From Candidatus Fermentithermobacillaceae bacterium (GTDB lineage: Bacteria > Bacillota > Sulfobacillia > Fermentithermobacillales > Fermentithermobacillaceae): DNA of 64,000 nt. Position 1 is the first letter of the stretch, and the number at the start of each line of letters is the position of its first letter. The notes beneath the pieces were generated by a model. That model did not search any database. It was not told the origin of the DNA and saw only the letters and a program-made list of their open reading frames with translations. A program made the translations under genes and the position numbers. Below are positions 17,832 to 25,694 of the stretch, in pieces. The stretch lies in the NCBI GenBank assembly GCA_012837895.1, contig DUQH01000003.1, positions 1-64,000 on the forward strand, written 5' to 3'.

Positions 17832-18359
17832 GTGTTCTGTAAGTTTTACCCGCCCCAATGTCAAAACTCCTTCTCCTTTGACCCAGGTGCCCACGGAAGG
17901 CGATGAAACATTAGCGCTTACAGCAGAGACTACTATATTCGCCAGCCCTTTCTCTGCGACTATTTCGATTACGTCCCCATCCCGGCACACCACCACGCCG
18001 TCTCCGGCAACAGCTCTCTTGGCAGTTTTTCCGCTGACCACTATCCACACGTGGTCGTTTGGTTCCCCTATGGACTTGAGGCAGATGAGCCCAAGGCCGT
18101 CACTGTGGATGTATCCTGCAGGTGGCCACTGTATCCATGTGCAGATCGGTTCCTCAACCCCGCTAAGGATCTTACCTAACGGTTGCCCTTCAAGCCAAAT
18201 CGTCTTGTTGAGCAGCGCGCGCATTGAGTCAAACCGCAACAGTCCCTGTAAAATGACCACCAGGCACACAAAGCAAATGAGAAACCTGAAGTATCTGGAT
18301 TCCAACGACCTTGAGCGCTCCTGCCTCAAACGTGCCTGCCTGCTTTCTATCCGGGCCAC
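17829..18359 (-). CDS. Hypothetical single-pass membrane protein
   Basis: A 176-residue protein that I do not recognise. A basic N-terminus (RQARLRQERSRSLESRYFR) precedes one transmembrane helix (about residues 24-41), leaving about 130 residues outside the membrane. The C-terminal part is beta-rich (GDGVVVCRDGDVIEIV, then GTWVKGEGVLTLGRV). It lies directly upstream of cmk in the same direction, and the cmk promoter sits at its 3' end. Two tandem palindromes lie about 100 bases before its start. No function is proposed. Confidence 0.5.
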   Translation of the reverse strand: MARIESRQARLRQERSRSLESRYFRFLICFVCLVVILQGLLRFDSMRALLNKTIWLEGQPLGKILSGVEEPICTWIQWPPAGYIHSDGLGLICLKSIGEPNDHVWIVVSGKTAKRAVAGDGVVVCRDGDVIEIVAEKGLANIVVSAVSANVSSPSVGTWVKGEGVLTLGRVKLTEH

Positions 18360-18451
18360 CTCCTAAGCAGTGGAAATATGAAAACTAAGGAATGCTGCCA
18401 GAGGGCGTTGCCGCTTGGGATGCTAAGAAATAGCTCCGGTACCGACATGGT

Positions 18452-18481
18452 TCCCATAATGGGATAGTTCCCATGATGGGA
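18452..18481. promoter_or_regulatory. Two tandem 13-bp palindromes, possible operator
   Basis: TCCCATAATGGGA (18452-18464) and TCCCATGATGGGA (18469-18481) are perfect palindromes around one central base, 17 bases apart start to start. They lie 93-122 bases upstream of the hypothetical gene at 18359 and about 105 bases beyond the btuD stop. Two near-identical dyads about 1.6 helical turns apart look like a protein-binding site. Confidence 0.45.
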
Positions 18482-18586
18482 TTACAGTATGAACCCTGCT
18501 CCACCATCTTCAGCGATCAAAGAGGTGAAGACAAGAAAGCTACAGCAAGGGAGTTACTCTTTGTGTGGATTGACTGGCTTTGCGTA

Positions 18587-19396
18587 TTATGCCCGGGGAA
18601 GCCCAGGGGGCCTGGCAATAGAGTACGGCACCACACAGCGGATCTTTCCGGCAGGGTCCTCAAGGATGCGGGCCTCTACCCCATATACCTTCTCGATGAT
18701 CTCCGGTGATATCCCGTCAGGATGGATTGACTCTACGAACTTGCCTTGTTTCATGAAGAACAGCGTTGAGGCATATCTCAGTGCAAGGTTCACGTCATGG
18801 AAGATGGCTAACACAGTCCGGCCCTGCTTGACAAGTTGCCTTAGTATTTCCATGACCTCTAACTCGAAGTTCATGTCAAGGTGGGCTGTAGGCTCGTCCA
18901 ATAAGAGTACGGAGGGCTCTTGGCAAATCGCCCGGGCTATCTGTACCCTCTGCTGTTCGCCTGATGAAAGCGAAGTCACAGGCCTGTCGCGCAAGTGGAT
19001 TATCTTGGTCGCTAACATAGCCCTCTCGGCAGCTTCAAGATCGAGTGGGGACTGGGCCATGATTGAACCGGAATGTGCGATTCTCCCCATCATCACCGCC
19101 TCTTCTACGGTGAACTCAAAGGATGAACGGTATTCCGGCGCCACGTAGGTTATAAGGCGGCTCCTGTCCCTGTCTCCCATTGAATGGACACGCTTGTTAC
19201 ACACCAGTACCTCGCCTTGTTGTGGCTCAAGATATCCCGAGATGACCTTGAGTAGCGTGCTCTTGCCTGCCCCGTTCGGTCCCAGGAGTGCTGAGAAAGT
19301 GCCTTTGGGTATTTCCAGCTTGATGTTGTCCAAAACAGTGTCTTCACCGTACGCAAACGATGCGCTATTCACCGCAATGTCCAGGCATGCTTCCAT
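18587..19396 (-). CDS. btuD: Cobalamin/iron-siderophore-type ABC transporter ATPase
   Basis: The ATP-binding subunit of a FecCD/BtuCD-type importer. Walker A is LGPNGAGKST (near residue 37), the ABC signature is LSSGEQQRVQIARA (near 143), Walker B is VLLLDEPTAHLD, and the switch histidine is in AIFHDVN. At 269 residues it has the usual length. It is the last gene of btuF-btuC-btuD, one base after the permease stop. The upstream cobalamin riboswitch makes B12 or a corrinoid the likely substrate. Confidence 0.85.
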   Translation of the reverse strand: MEACLDIAVNSASFAYGEDTVLDNIKLEIPKGTFSALLGPNGAGKSTLLKVISGYLEPQQGEVLVCNKRVHSMGDRDRSRLITYVAPEYRSSFEFTVEEAVMMGRIAHSGSIMAQSPLDLEAAERAMLATKIIHLRDRPVTSLSSGEQQRVQIARAICQEPSVLLLDEPTAHLDMNFELEVMEILRQLVKQGRTVLAIFHDVNLALRYASTLFFMKQGKFVESIHPDGISPEIIEKVYGVEARILEDPAGKIRCVVPYSIARPPGLPRA

Positions 19397-19397
19397 C

Positions 19398-20465
19398 TCA
19401 CATCCCCCTCTTCCGGACCTTCACAAGCAGATACAGGAAAAACGGGGCTCCGAACAAAGACGTAATAACTCCCACCGGGATTTCAAGTGGAGGGACTATT
19501 GTGCGGGCCAGAAGGTCTGCCAGCACAAGAGCAATCCCGCCTGCAAGCGCCGATACAGGCATAAGCCAGCGGTGGTCGGGCCCTATCAGGAGCCTCACCA
19601 CATGGGGCACTATAAGGCCGATGAAACCGATAGGCCCGGTGAACGCGACACAGCTGGCTGTTGTAAGAGAACTTGCCCGGAGAATGCGCCGCTTCACCGC
19701 TTCTACCGATACACCCATGTGAAATGCGGCTTCTTCCCCAAAAGAAAAAGCGTTGAGTGCTTTTGACTGGGACCACAGGACCCCTACACCTGCAAAGGCG
19801 TATGGGATAGCAGACGCTAGCGCTTTCCAAGACGCCCTGGACAATCCTCCCATTGTCCAGAACACGATTTCCTCCACCCTCTGCCTTGAAAACACCATCA
19901 GGAAAGCGATAAGCGCGGACACGAGGCTGGACACGGCAATGCCTGATAGGAGCAAAGTCCATGTGTCTGTACGCCCGTTTTTCGTAGACAAGACATACAC
20001 GATTCCGGTTGAGGCAAATGCCCCGGCAAACGCAAGCACCGGGAGAGCCCAAAGCCCCAGCGCCCTCCCGGCTCCAAACACTATTCCAAGCACAGCGCCT
20101 AAAGAAGCGCCTGACGAAACTCCCAGTACATATGGGTCGGCCATTGGGTTCCTGAACAGCCCCTGCATAGCTGCACCTGCAACTCCCAAAGAAGCTCCTT
20201 CAACAAGAGCCAAGAGCACCCTGGGGAACCTGAGTGTCCAAAGGATTATGTGCTCCGTGCCGGATTCTTCTACACCAGGGCCTGCCAGCAGCGATGCGAT
20301 GATATCTTTGAGCGGAATGGATACGCTGCCCAGGGATAACCCTAGGGATACACTGAGGATGAGCAAGGCGCCTGAAACGGCTACAAACAGCGGGCTAAGC
20401 TTCCGCCTGACTCCCCTTTGGCTGCCTCTCACCACTATGTACCCCCTTGCCTGCCTGGCTCCCAA
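19398..20465 (-). CDS. btuC: FecCD/BtuC-family ABC transporter permease
   Basis: A 355-residue integral membrane protein with about ten hydrophobic segments, typical of BtuC/FecCD permeases. Family landmarks include [20 protein letters not shown] (about residues 78-97), [14 protein letters not shown] just after it, and [14 protein letters not shown] near 275, the cytoplasmic coupling region. It is followed immediately by the ATPase and preceded by the binding protein after a 153-base gap in which I saw no gene. Substrate is inferred from the riboswitch. Confidence 0.87.
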   Translation of the reverse strand: MGARQARGYIVVRGSQRGVRRKLSPLFVAVSGALLILSVSLGLSLGSVSIPLKDIIASLLAGPGVEESGTEHIILWTLRFPRVLLALVEGASLGVAGAAMQGLFRNPMADPYVLGVSSGASLGAVLGIVFGAGRALGLWALPVLAFAGAFASTGIVYVLSTKNGRTDTWTLLLSGIAVSSLVSALIAFLMVFSRQRVEEIVFWTMGGLSRASWKALASAIPYAFAGVGVLWSQSKALNAFSFGEEAAFHMGVSVEAVKRRILRASSLTTASCVAFTGPIGFIGLIVPHVVRLLIGPDHRWLMPVSALAGGIALVLADLLARTIVPPLEIPVGVITSLFGAPFFLYLLVKVRKRGM

Positions 20466-20618
20466 TGCCTAGCGTCCTACTTCGGCAGATTCAGTTTCCA
20501 ACAGACCCTGCCGCACAGATCTTCGGGCAGATACCGTTACACCGGCTGGGACCGGTTCTTAAATCACTGCTCCCGGCTCACTTCTCTAGTTCTTGCTCCC
20601 GGTCCCAGGTGCGAAATC

Positions 20619-21560
20619 CTACTCAATCTCTTTCAACCCTGGATGGAGATAGCTGGCAATCTCCTTCACTCCATCTACAATAAAGGGGCCTGGCCTGCTG
20701 GTCAAATCACCATCGACAAAGTAGACCTTGCCCTCCTTGACTGCCGTTAAATCGGACCATCCTGGGCGGGCCTCCAACCCGGCGATGGACTCCTCAGGGA
20801 TAGTAACCAGGATCACATCAGGATCATTGGCCAAGACGTCTTCCATGCTGATCTGGAGGTACTGCATCTCAACGTCTTTGATTATATTGACCCCGCCTGC
20901 CCGGCCGAGCACATCATCCATAAACGATCCAGGCCCGACTGTCCAAAGCTCTTGATCGAGCACTACCAGGACTGTCGGCTTGGATGTCGCCAGCGCTTCA
21001 ATGCTGGCTGACAAACTGTCTAGGTCCTGCTCCATTTTTGTCGTTAGTTCCTCGCCCTGTTCTTTAACTCCGGTTATTTTGGCTACCCGCCTGATATCCT
21101 CAAGCACTTCGTCAATACTGCCGGGGCTCGACAAGTATACCGGGATCCCCAGGTCTTCGATTTCTTTGCCTTGTTGTGTGTCTGCGGTTCCTGCGACAAA
21201 CACCAAATCAGGTTTGAGGGCAACAAGTTTTTCTTTGTTGAGGGTAAAAGCGTCGCCTACTTTCTCTTTTTCCAAAGCTTCTTCCGGCCTGTAGCACCAA
21301 TCACTTACGCCGACCACCTTGTCACCAAGGCCCAGGGCAAACAGGGTCTCGGTGTGGGCAGGCGAAATGGACACAATTCTTTCAGGAGCCTGCTTCAATT
21401 CAATGGTTCTGCCTGTACCATCGGTGAACGTCTGTGAACGCGGGGAACATCCGGTAAGAGCCAGCCCGGCAAATCCGGCAACCAGCGCCAGGACCAACGT
21501 TAGGCTAAAGCCTTTCTTAACCATGGTTGTGATCTTCATGTGAATGTCTTGCAGCATCAA
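20619..21560 (-). CDS. btuF: Cobalamin-binding lipoprotein of the ABC importer
   Basis: Periplasmic-binding-type protein tethered by a lipobox (LALTGC, cysteine at about residue 38) after a hydrophobic signal. The helical-backbone fold of the BtuF/FhuD class is indicated by RIVSISPAHTETLFALGLGDKVVGVSDWC near the start and the long central helix (about residues 165-195). GGAGG lies 9-10 bases before the TTG at 21560; the ATG that follows is equally possible. It is the first gene after the riboswitch and terminator, so its expression should fall when cobalamin is plentiful. Confidence 0.87.
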   Translation of the reverse strand: MMLQDIHMKITTMVKKGFSLTLVLALVAGFAGLALTGCSPRSQTFTDGTGRTIELKQAPERIVSISPAHTETLFALGLGDKVVGVSDWCYRPEEALEKEKVGDAFTLNKEKLVALKPDLVFVAGTADTQQGKEIEDLGIPVYLSSPGSIDEVLEDIRRVAKITGVKEQGEELTTKMEQDLDSLSASIEALATSKPTVLVVLDQELWTVGPGSFMDDVLGRAGGVNIIKDVEMQYLQISMEDVLANDPDVILVTIPEESIAGLEARPGWSDLTAVKEGKVYFVDGDLTSRPGPFIVDGVKEIASYLHPGLKEIE

Positions 21561-21751
21561 GTTATGTTTACCTCCATTCTCGACTCATGTAGGCTACTAA
21601 ACTACGTCAGACCCCGGAGTTGACCCGGCAATCCGGTTCTTAACAATTGCTGCACCAAGTCGGCATAGGTTTTCCAATGCAGCATGGGGATCGCCCTGAA
21701 ACAGCCGCTTGGGGTCTCCAGACCCACCGTGGTCAGAAGTGCTGTGGTACA

Positions 21752-21775
21752 CAAAACCCCGGCTCAGGCCGGGGG
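21752..21775 (-). terminator. Intrinsic terminator after the B12 riboswitch
   Basis: On the minus strand CCCCGGC-CTGA-GCCGGGG is a perfect 7-bp stem followed by TTTTGTGT. It lies about 60 bases downstream of the riboswitch and 190 bases before btuF, the arrangement for transcriptional attenuation. Confidence 0.8.
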
Positions 21776-21834
21776 TAGGTTTTCTCGCACATAAAAACGC
21801 CCCCTCCTCTCGCTCGAAGTCAGGCGACGTACAC

Positions 21835-22010
21835 ACTCAGGCAGGTCTCCTGGCTTCCGGATCCTTGCCCCTGCTCCTTCCCGAAAGACATATCTTTCAG
21901 TGGACTTCAGCAAGTTGCTCCCCGGTTACAGTGGCGGCACCGCGCCGGACTTGCGCGTTCTGCGCTTCACCGGACTTCCCTATTCTCCCGTGCCGGGCAC
22001 CCAAATGTGG
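21835..22010 (-). promoter_or_regulatory. Cobalamin riboswitch
   Basis: Read on the minus strand, the conserved elements of the cobalamin aptamer occur in order: GGTGCCCGG, GGGAATAGGGAA-like (GAGAATAGGGAAGTCCGGTG), the B12 box GCCGCCACTGTAACCGG, and the closing GCCAGGAGACCTGCC. The order and spacing match the family. It precedes an intrinsic terminator and the btuFCD operon, so adenosylcobalamin binding should favour termination. Boundaries are approximate. Confidence 0.92.
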
Positions 22011-22094
22011 TTAGTCAACCGATTGTTATGAACTTGTGCGCCATTCCTCTACAGAATTGACGCCTCTTCAGGTATGTCGTTAAGACACATTCTT

Positions 22095-22122
22095 ATTGTA
22101 ACCCAAAGCTACGACTAGTCAA
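22095..22122 (-). promoter_or_regulatory. Sigma-A promoter of the riboswitch/btu transcript
   Basis: On the minus strand, TTGACT (22117-22122) and TACAAT (22095-22100) are separated by 16 bases. Transcription would start near 22088, about 80 bases ahead of the riboswitch core. The remaining 22123-22389 has no gene; it contains loosely repeated CTGGTAC/CTTCCGC segments. Confidence 0.55.
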
Positions 22123-22389
22123 AACCAGATCTGCCACCACGAAACGTTCGTCCCAAGCCGACTGGTACCTAAACCAGCCAGGTTCCGGCCATAGCTCATA
22201 CCAAAATCGACCACTTCCGCTCGAAACCTGGTACTGAAATCGCCCAAAGGCTTCCGCACCTGGCTCCATACAGTCACACGTATCAACGGGTCACCGCCGG
22301 TTTCCCGTTAATTCCCGTAAACGAGCCGATTATCCGGGACGGCCACTTGGAAATACTCTACTTAGAACCACTGAGGGGGCCATCACCAA

Positions 22390-22656
22390 TTGCAGTTTCA
22401 ACGGGATAAAGATCTTGGCTGGGCAATAGTGTTCTCGGGGTTCCTCATCCTTGTGATTTCTTCTCTTGTATGCGCTATTCTGCAAGGGCCAAGAAAGGAT
22501 GTGCCCCATCCGGTCGTCCTGGCCAACTCAACTTTCGAGAGGCAGTTCATTGTCCACACACTACAGCTGGTCAAGTACCTCTCCTTGGGAGCTATGGGTG
22601 TAGGAGCGTATGGAATAATAGCCTGGCCTTCCGGGCCGGGGACGCCCCGATGGTAG
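22390..22656 (+). CDS. Hypothetical small membrane protein
   Basis: An 88-residue plus-strand frame with two hydrophobic segments (about residues 11-31, WAIVFSGFLILVISSLVCAIL, and 58-79). The start would be TTG at 22390, with GAGGGGG 11 bases upstream. It ends 40 bases before the 3' end of the convergent nicotinate phosphoribosyltransferase. The membrane pattern argues for a real gene, but it is short and I recognise no family. Confidence 0.4.
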   Translation: MQFQRDKDLGWAIVFSGFLILVISSLVCAILQGPRKDVPHPVVLANSTFERQFIVHTLQLVKYLSLGAMGVGAYGIIAWPSGPGTPRW

Positions 22657-22696
22657 CCCAAACGATGGTATCCCGGTATTCCACTTCAGCTGAAAC

Positions 22697-23743
22697 TTAC
22701 ATGAAGCGCTTAAGGTTCGGGTTAGGAGTGATCCCTGGGATCCTACCCCGCTTTGCAACAGGCTTGCCTTCAATTGCTTTGATGTCCATGGTCATGTTAA
22801 TAGGCGGGGCAGCAGATATGTAGCTCCCTACACCAAAGGCATTGGCACCTGCAGCAGCCAACCTGGTCATCTTCTCAGGATTGAGTCCGCCCGAAACGAA
22901 AATCTTGATGTGGCTGAACCCGGCCATATCCAGGCGTGCCCTTACCTCTCTAACCAGATCCTCTGTCACGCCTCCACGCTCACCGGGGGTATCAAGGCGG
23001 ATCCCCTCCATCTCAGTCCCCAGCACTTCAGCAACTCTGAGCGCTTCCTCGCATTCATCCTTGAATGTATCCACGAGGATTGTCCTTGGTGCGCCCGGAG
23101 GCATGTGTGTATTGTAAGCTACTGCTGCTCTTACAGTGTCGCCTAGAATCAACACAAGCGCATGAGGTATGGTTCCCACAGGCTGGAGCCCAAGCAGCTT
23201 GGCCCCAAGTATGCAAGCAGCACCGTCAGCTCCTCCTACCACTGCCGCCCTCTCCATCACAGGGGCAACTGCCGGATGGATATGCCTTGCCCCAAAGCAC
23301 ACTACCGGAAAGCCGTTAGCTGCCTGCTTGCATTCAGCAGCTCTGGTTGCCCAGGCTGACGAACTCGCCAGTATCCCCAGCAGCGCAGTCTCGTACGGGC
23401 CGAACAGCGAATATGGGCCGGTAATCCTCAGTACCGGTTCTTTGGTCTCGAAAGCAGTCCCCTCTTCAAGACCCCAGACTTCGAGAGGCAGTCCCTCAAG
23501 CATATGTAGGCACTCTGGCATACCGGCCAGGATACCTGGGCGGCTTGGGAAAATCTCCGCAGTTACAACCGTATCTGCCTTGCCTTCCCGGGCCAGAATT
23601 TCAAGGGTCCTTATGAGATAAACGTCAGCAGTGGCGCCTGAGAGAATTTCCTCATGCGTGGCAGAATACAGCCTCTTCTTTTCAGGAACATAGTCTTTGA
23701 CATCCTTATCTGTGCGAAGCGTGAACTTGGTGTTTTCTGACAT
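22697..23743 (-). CDS. pncB: Nicotinate phosphoribosyltransferase
   Basis: Converts nicotinate and PRPP to nicotinate mononucleotide in NAD salvage. The 348-residue protein is of the short archaeal/Clostridial type: GARHIHPAVAP near residue 150 and EGIRLDTPGERGG near 247. KIFVSGGLNPE and GVGSYISAAPPINMTMDIK follow, forming the phosphate-binding end of the barrel. It follows the pseudouridine synthase by 18 bases, so it may be the last gene of the long operon beginning with ridA. Confidence 0.87.
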   Translation of the reverse strand: MSENTKFTLRTDKDVKDYVPEKKRLYSATHEEILSGATADVYLIRTLEILAREGKADTVVTAEIFPSRPGILAGMPECLHMLEGLPLEVWGLEEGTAFETKEPVLRITGPYSLFGPYETALLGILASSSAWATRAAECKQAANGFPVVCFGARHIHPAVAPVMERAAVVGGADGAACILGAKLLGLQPVGTIPHALVLILGDTVRAAVAYNTHMPPGAPRTILVDTFKDECEEALRVAEVLGTEMEGIRLDTPGERGGVTEDLVREVRARLDMAGFSHIKIFVSGGLNPEKMTRLAAAGANAFGVGSYISAAPPINMTMDIKAIEGKPVAKRGRIPGITPNPNLKRFM

Positions 23744-23761
23744 TGCAATCTCCTTCCCACC

Positions 23762-24514
23762 CTAACCCCGGGCCGCCTTGTACAAGGCTTGAACTTCTTT
23801 CTGAGTGAGATAGCGCCACTTCCCCTTCTCCAGGCCGAAGATGGCAAGCGGACCTATTCTTGTTCTTATCAACTGTTTTACCCTATATCCTACAGCTTTG
23901 CATAGCTGTTTGACCAAGTGCTTCTGCCCTTCGTGGACTCCTATGAGAATCCGTAAGTCACTGCCAGGGCTATCAAGGAATTTTGCATAATCCACGTACA
24001 CTTTTTTACCGTCTATGATTATACCTGAAAGAAGCTCATTGATCTTGCTGTTATCCCGCTTCCCCGATACCTCCACAACATACTCTTTGATCACTTGGTG
24101 TTTTGGGTGTGTGAGGAGGTAGGCAAGGTGGCCGTCATTAGTGAGGATCAATAAGCCTTCAGAATCGAAATCAAGGCGTCCCACAGGAAAAACCCTCTGG
24201 GTGATTTCGGGTATAAGGGACAAGACAATCGGCCGGCCAAAGGGATCGTGGCAGGTAGAGAGGTATCCTGCCGGTTTGTGAAGCATGACGTACACATGCT
24301 CTTCTTTTGGCGTGACAGGCTTATTGTCCACAAGGATCTCATCTGTTCCGGGAGTGATTTTCTGTCCAAGCACAGCTACCTTGCCGTTGACGGTTACCCG
24401 TCCTTGCTGGATCAGCTGGTCAGCAGCACGCCTTGACGCCACTCCCGCCTGTGCAAGAAACTTGGATATCCTTTGGGTACCCCCTCTGTCACGCCGACGG
24501 TCCAAACCGGCCAT
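23762..24514 (-). CDS. rluB: rRNA pseudouridine synthase (RluB/RsuA family)
   Basis: Isomerises a specific uridine in rRNA. The N-terminal S4 domain (RISKFLAQAGVASRRAADQLI, residues 15-35, then GRVTVNG) is followed by the catalytic domain with the aspartate in VGRLDFDSEGLLILTNDG. At 250 residues it has normal length. In many Firmicutes this gene follows scpB; here scpAB is 14 kb away and rluB lies directly behind the mutase operon, 18 bases after the KamB-like gene. Confidence 0.9.
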   Translation of the reverse strand: MAGLDRRRDRGGTQRISKFLAQAGVASRRAADQLIQQGRVTVNGKVAVLGQKITPGTDEILVDNKPVTPKEEHVYVMLHKPAGYLSTCHDPFGRPIVLSLIPEITQRVFPVGRLDFDSEGLLILTNDGHLAYLLTHPKHQVIKEYVVEVSGKRDNSKINELLSGIIIDGKKVYVDYAKFLDSPGSDLRILIGVHEGQKHLVKQLCKAVGYRVKQLIRTRIGPLAIFGLEKGKWRYLTQKEVQALYKAARG

Positions 24515-24532
24515 TCCCCCCGCAGTTGATGC

Positions 24533-25570
24533 TTAGTCCAGAAACTTCTCCAGCCACGAATGGAGCTTACCCGGCCCTTCAAACATAATATCCGTGCAAG
24601 CGATTCTGGTGAGCCCATCGATGTCCCCAAGGAAACTTTCAGGAGGCACATAGGTAGCAACATACTTGCCCGCACCTGACTCAGTGGGCGTATACGGGTT
24701 GATGGTGACTCCCAAAAGCTCAGTGGAAGCGCGCACCGCGACTGTTAGCCTTTCCTCAGGGTTCGCACTGAAAACCTCTTCCCAGCGGAGGAGATCACCT
24801 GAGAGCAGAAGCATAATGGGATGATCAAAAACGATAGTGAGATCCCGGTGCCCGTTCAAGTTGATTTCTTCAAGCGCTTCAAGGAACACCTGGGGATTAA
24901 CAATACCTGTTACATATACAGTTTGGGCTTTCCCGGCTCCGTTAAGACGCCACGCAAGTTCGTGCCCTTGTCCTGGGAGAAAAAGCCCGCCTGACATCTT
25001 TGACACACCGTTTCCGGAAACGTCGCCTGTGCCCGGACCGTCTACCACGGGCAGGCCCATGATCCTGTCGATAGCGTTTATTTCCCTGGCGATCCTGTGG
25101 GAATCACGGCTCCTAGCGGCGCCTGTGGCCAGGATTAGCGAATCAGCTACAACCATAGGAGATATCCTTGAAAACGCCCCGTCCAGCAACACAACTGAAT
25201 CGTCAGGCGCAAAGGCCAAGACCGAGGAAAGGTCCCGTGTACTGGCAGGCCCGGCGAGTACTACCTGGCCGGGAGCTGTGGCGGTACCGGAAAATATGCG
25301 CCCTAAGGCACACCTAACTCCTGTATCACTTAGGTCGGTAAACTTGGCATCTGACGACTCCAAGAGAGGCAGGGCGCTTGCAACAATCGCCCCCTCAGGC
25401 ACAAACACCCGGGGCTTAGGGAGCCCTGTCAGGTTGTCGAAGTCTTCACCGTCGTACCCTATGCCAGTAATGAACATTTTCTGGTTTTCCGCAAAGAACT
25501 TGATTGAGGCCACCAGCGTGGTAGTCTTCCCGGTGTTCTTTGCAGTGCCTGCAATCCCAATGACTCTCAT
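24533..25570 (-). CDS. KamB-like P-loop protein, probable mutase reactivation factor
   Basis: A 345-residue protein that opens with a P-loop, GIAGTAKNTGKTTTL, followed by GYDGEDFDNLTGLPKPRV. This pattern recalls KamB / ORF-2 proteins encoded with lysine 5,6-aminomutase and ornithine aminomutase and annotated as ATP-dependent reactivases. Such factors exchange damaged cobalamin in B12 enzymes. It lies directly downstream of a B12-dependent mutase gene, which supports this. A MutL-type partner (KamC/OR-3) is not present here. The start is uncertain: I use ATG 25570 just before the P-loop, but the frame is open to 25615. Confidence 0.6.
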   Translation of the reverse strand: MRVIGIAGTAKNTGKTTTLVASIKFFAENQKMFITGIGYDGEDFDNLTGLPKPRVFVPEGAIVASALPLLESSDAKFTDLSDTGVRCALGRIFSGTATAPGQVVLAGPASTRDLSSVLAFAPDDSVVLLDGAFSRISPMVVADSLILATGAARSRDSHRIAREINAIDRIMGLPVVDGPGTGDVSGNGVSKMSGGLFLPGQGHELAWRLNGAGKAQTVYVTGIVNPQVFLEALEEINLNGHRDLTIVFDHPIMLLLSGDLLRWEEVFSANPEERLTVAVRASTELLGVTINPYTPTESGAGKYVATYVPPESFLGDIDGLTRIACTDIMFEGPGKLHSWLEKFLD

Positions 25571-25694
25571 GCAATTCATCCACCATTTCCGGAATAGAAT
25601 AGGTTTACCGGACACTGAGACAAGCCGGTAACTTATAAGCCAGCTGCCGGCTGTACCGTGTCCGGTACTTTAGTGTTCTTATCGCTGTTGCGTT

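Noticed and set aside
21597-21836. 79-codon minus-strand frame between riboswitch and btuF
   Set aside because: It runs through the intrinsic terminator stem and has no ribosome site; its codons are explained by GC-rich regulatory sequence.
22123-22389. Possible tandem repeats around CTGGTAC and CTTCCGC
   Set aside because: Only partial copies with variable spacing; not convincing enough to call an array.
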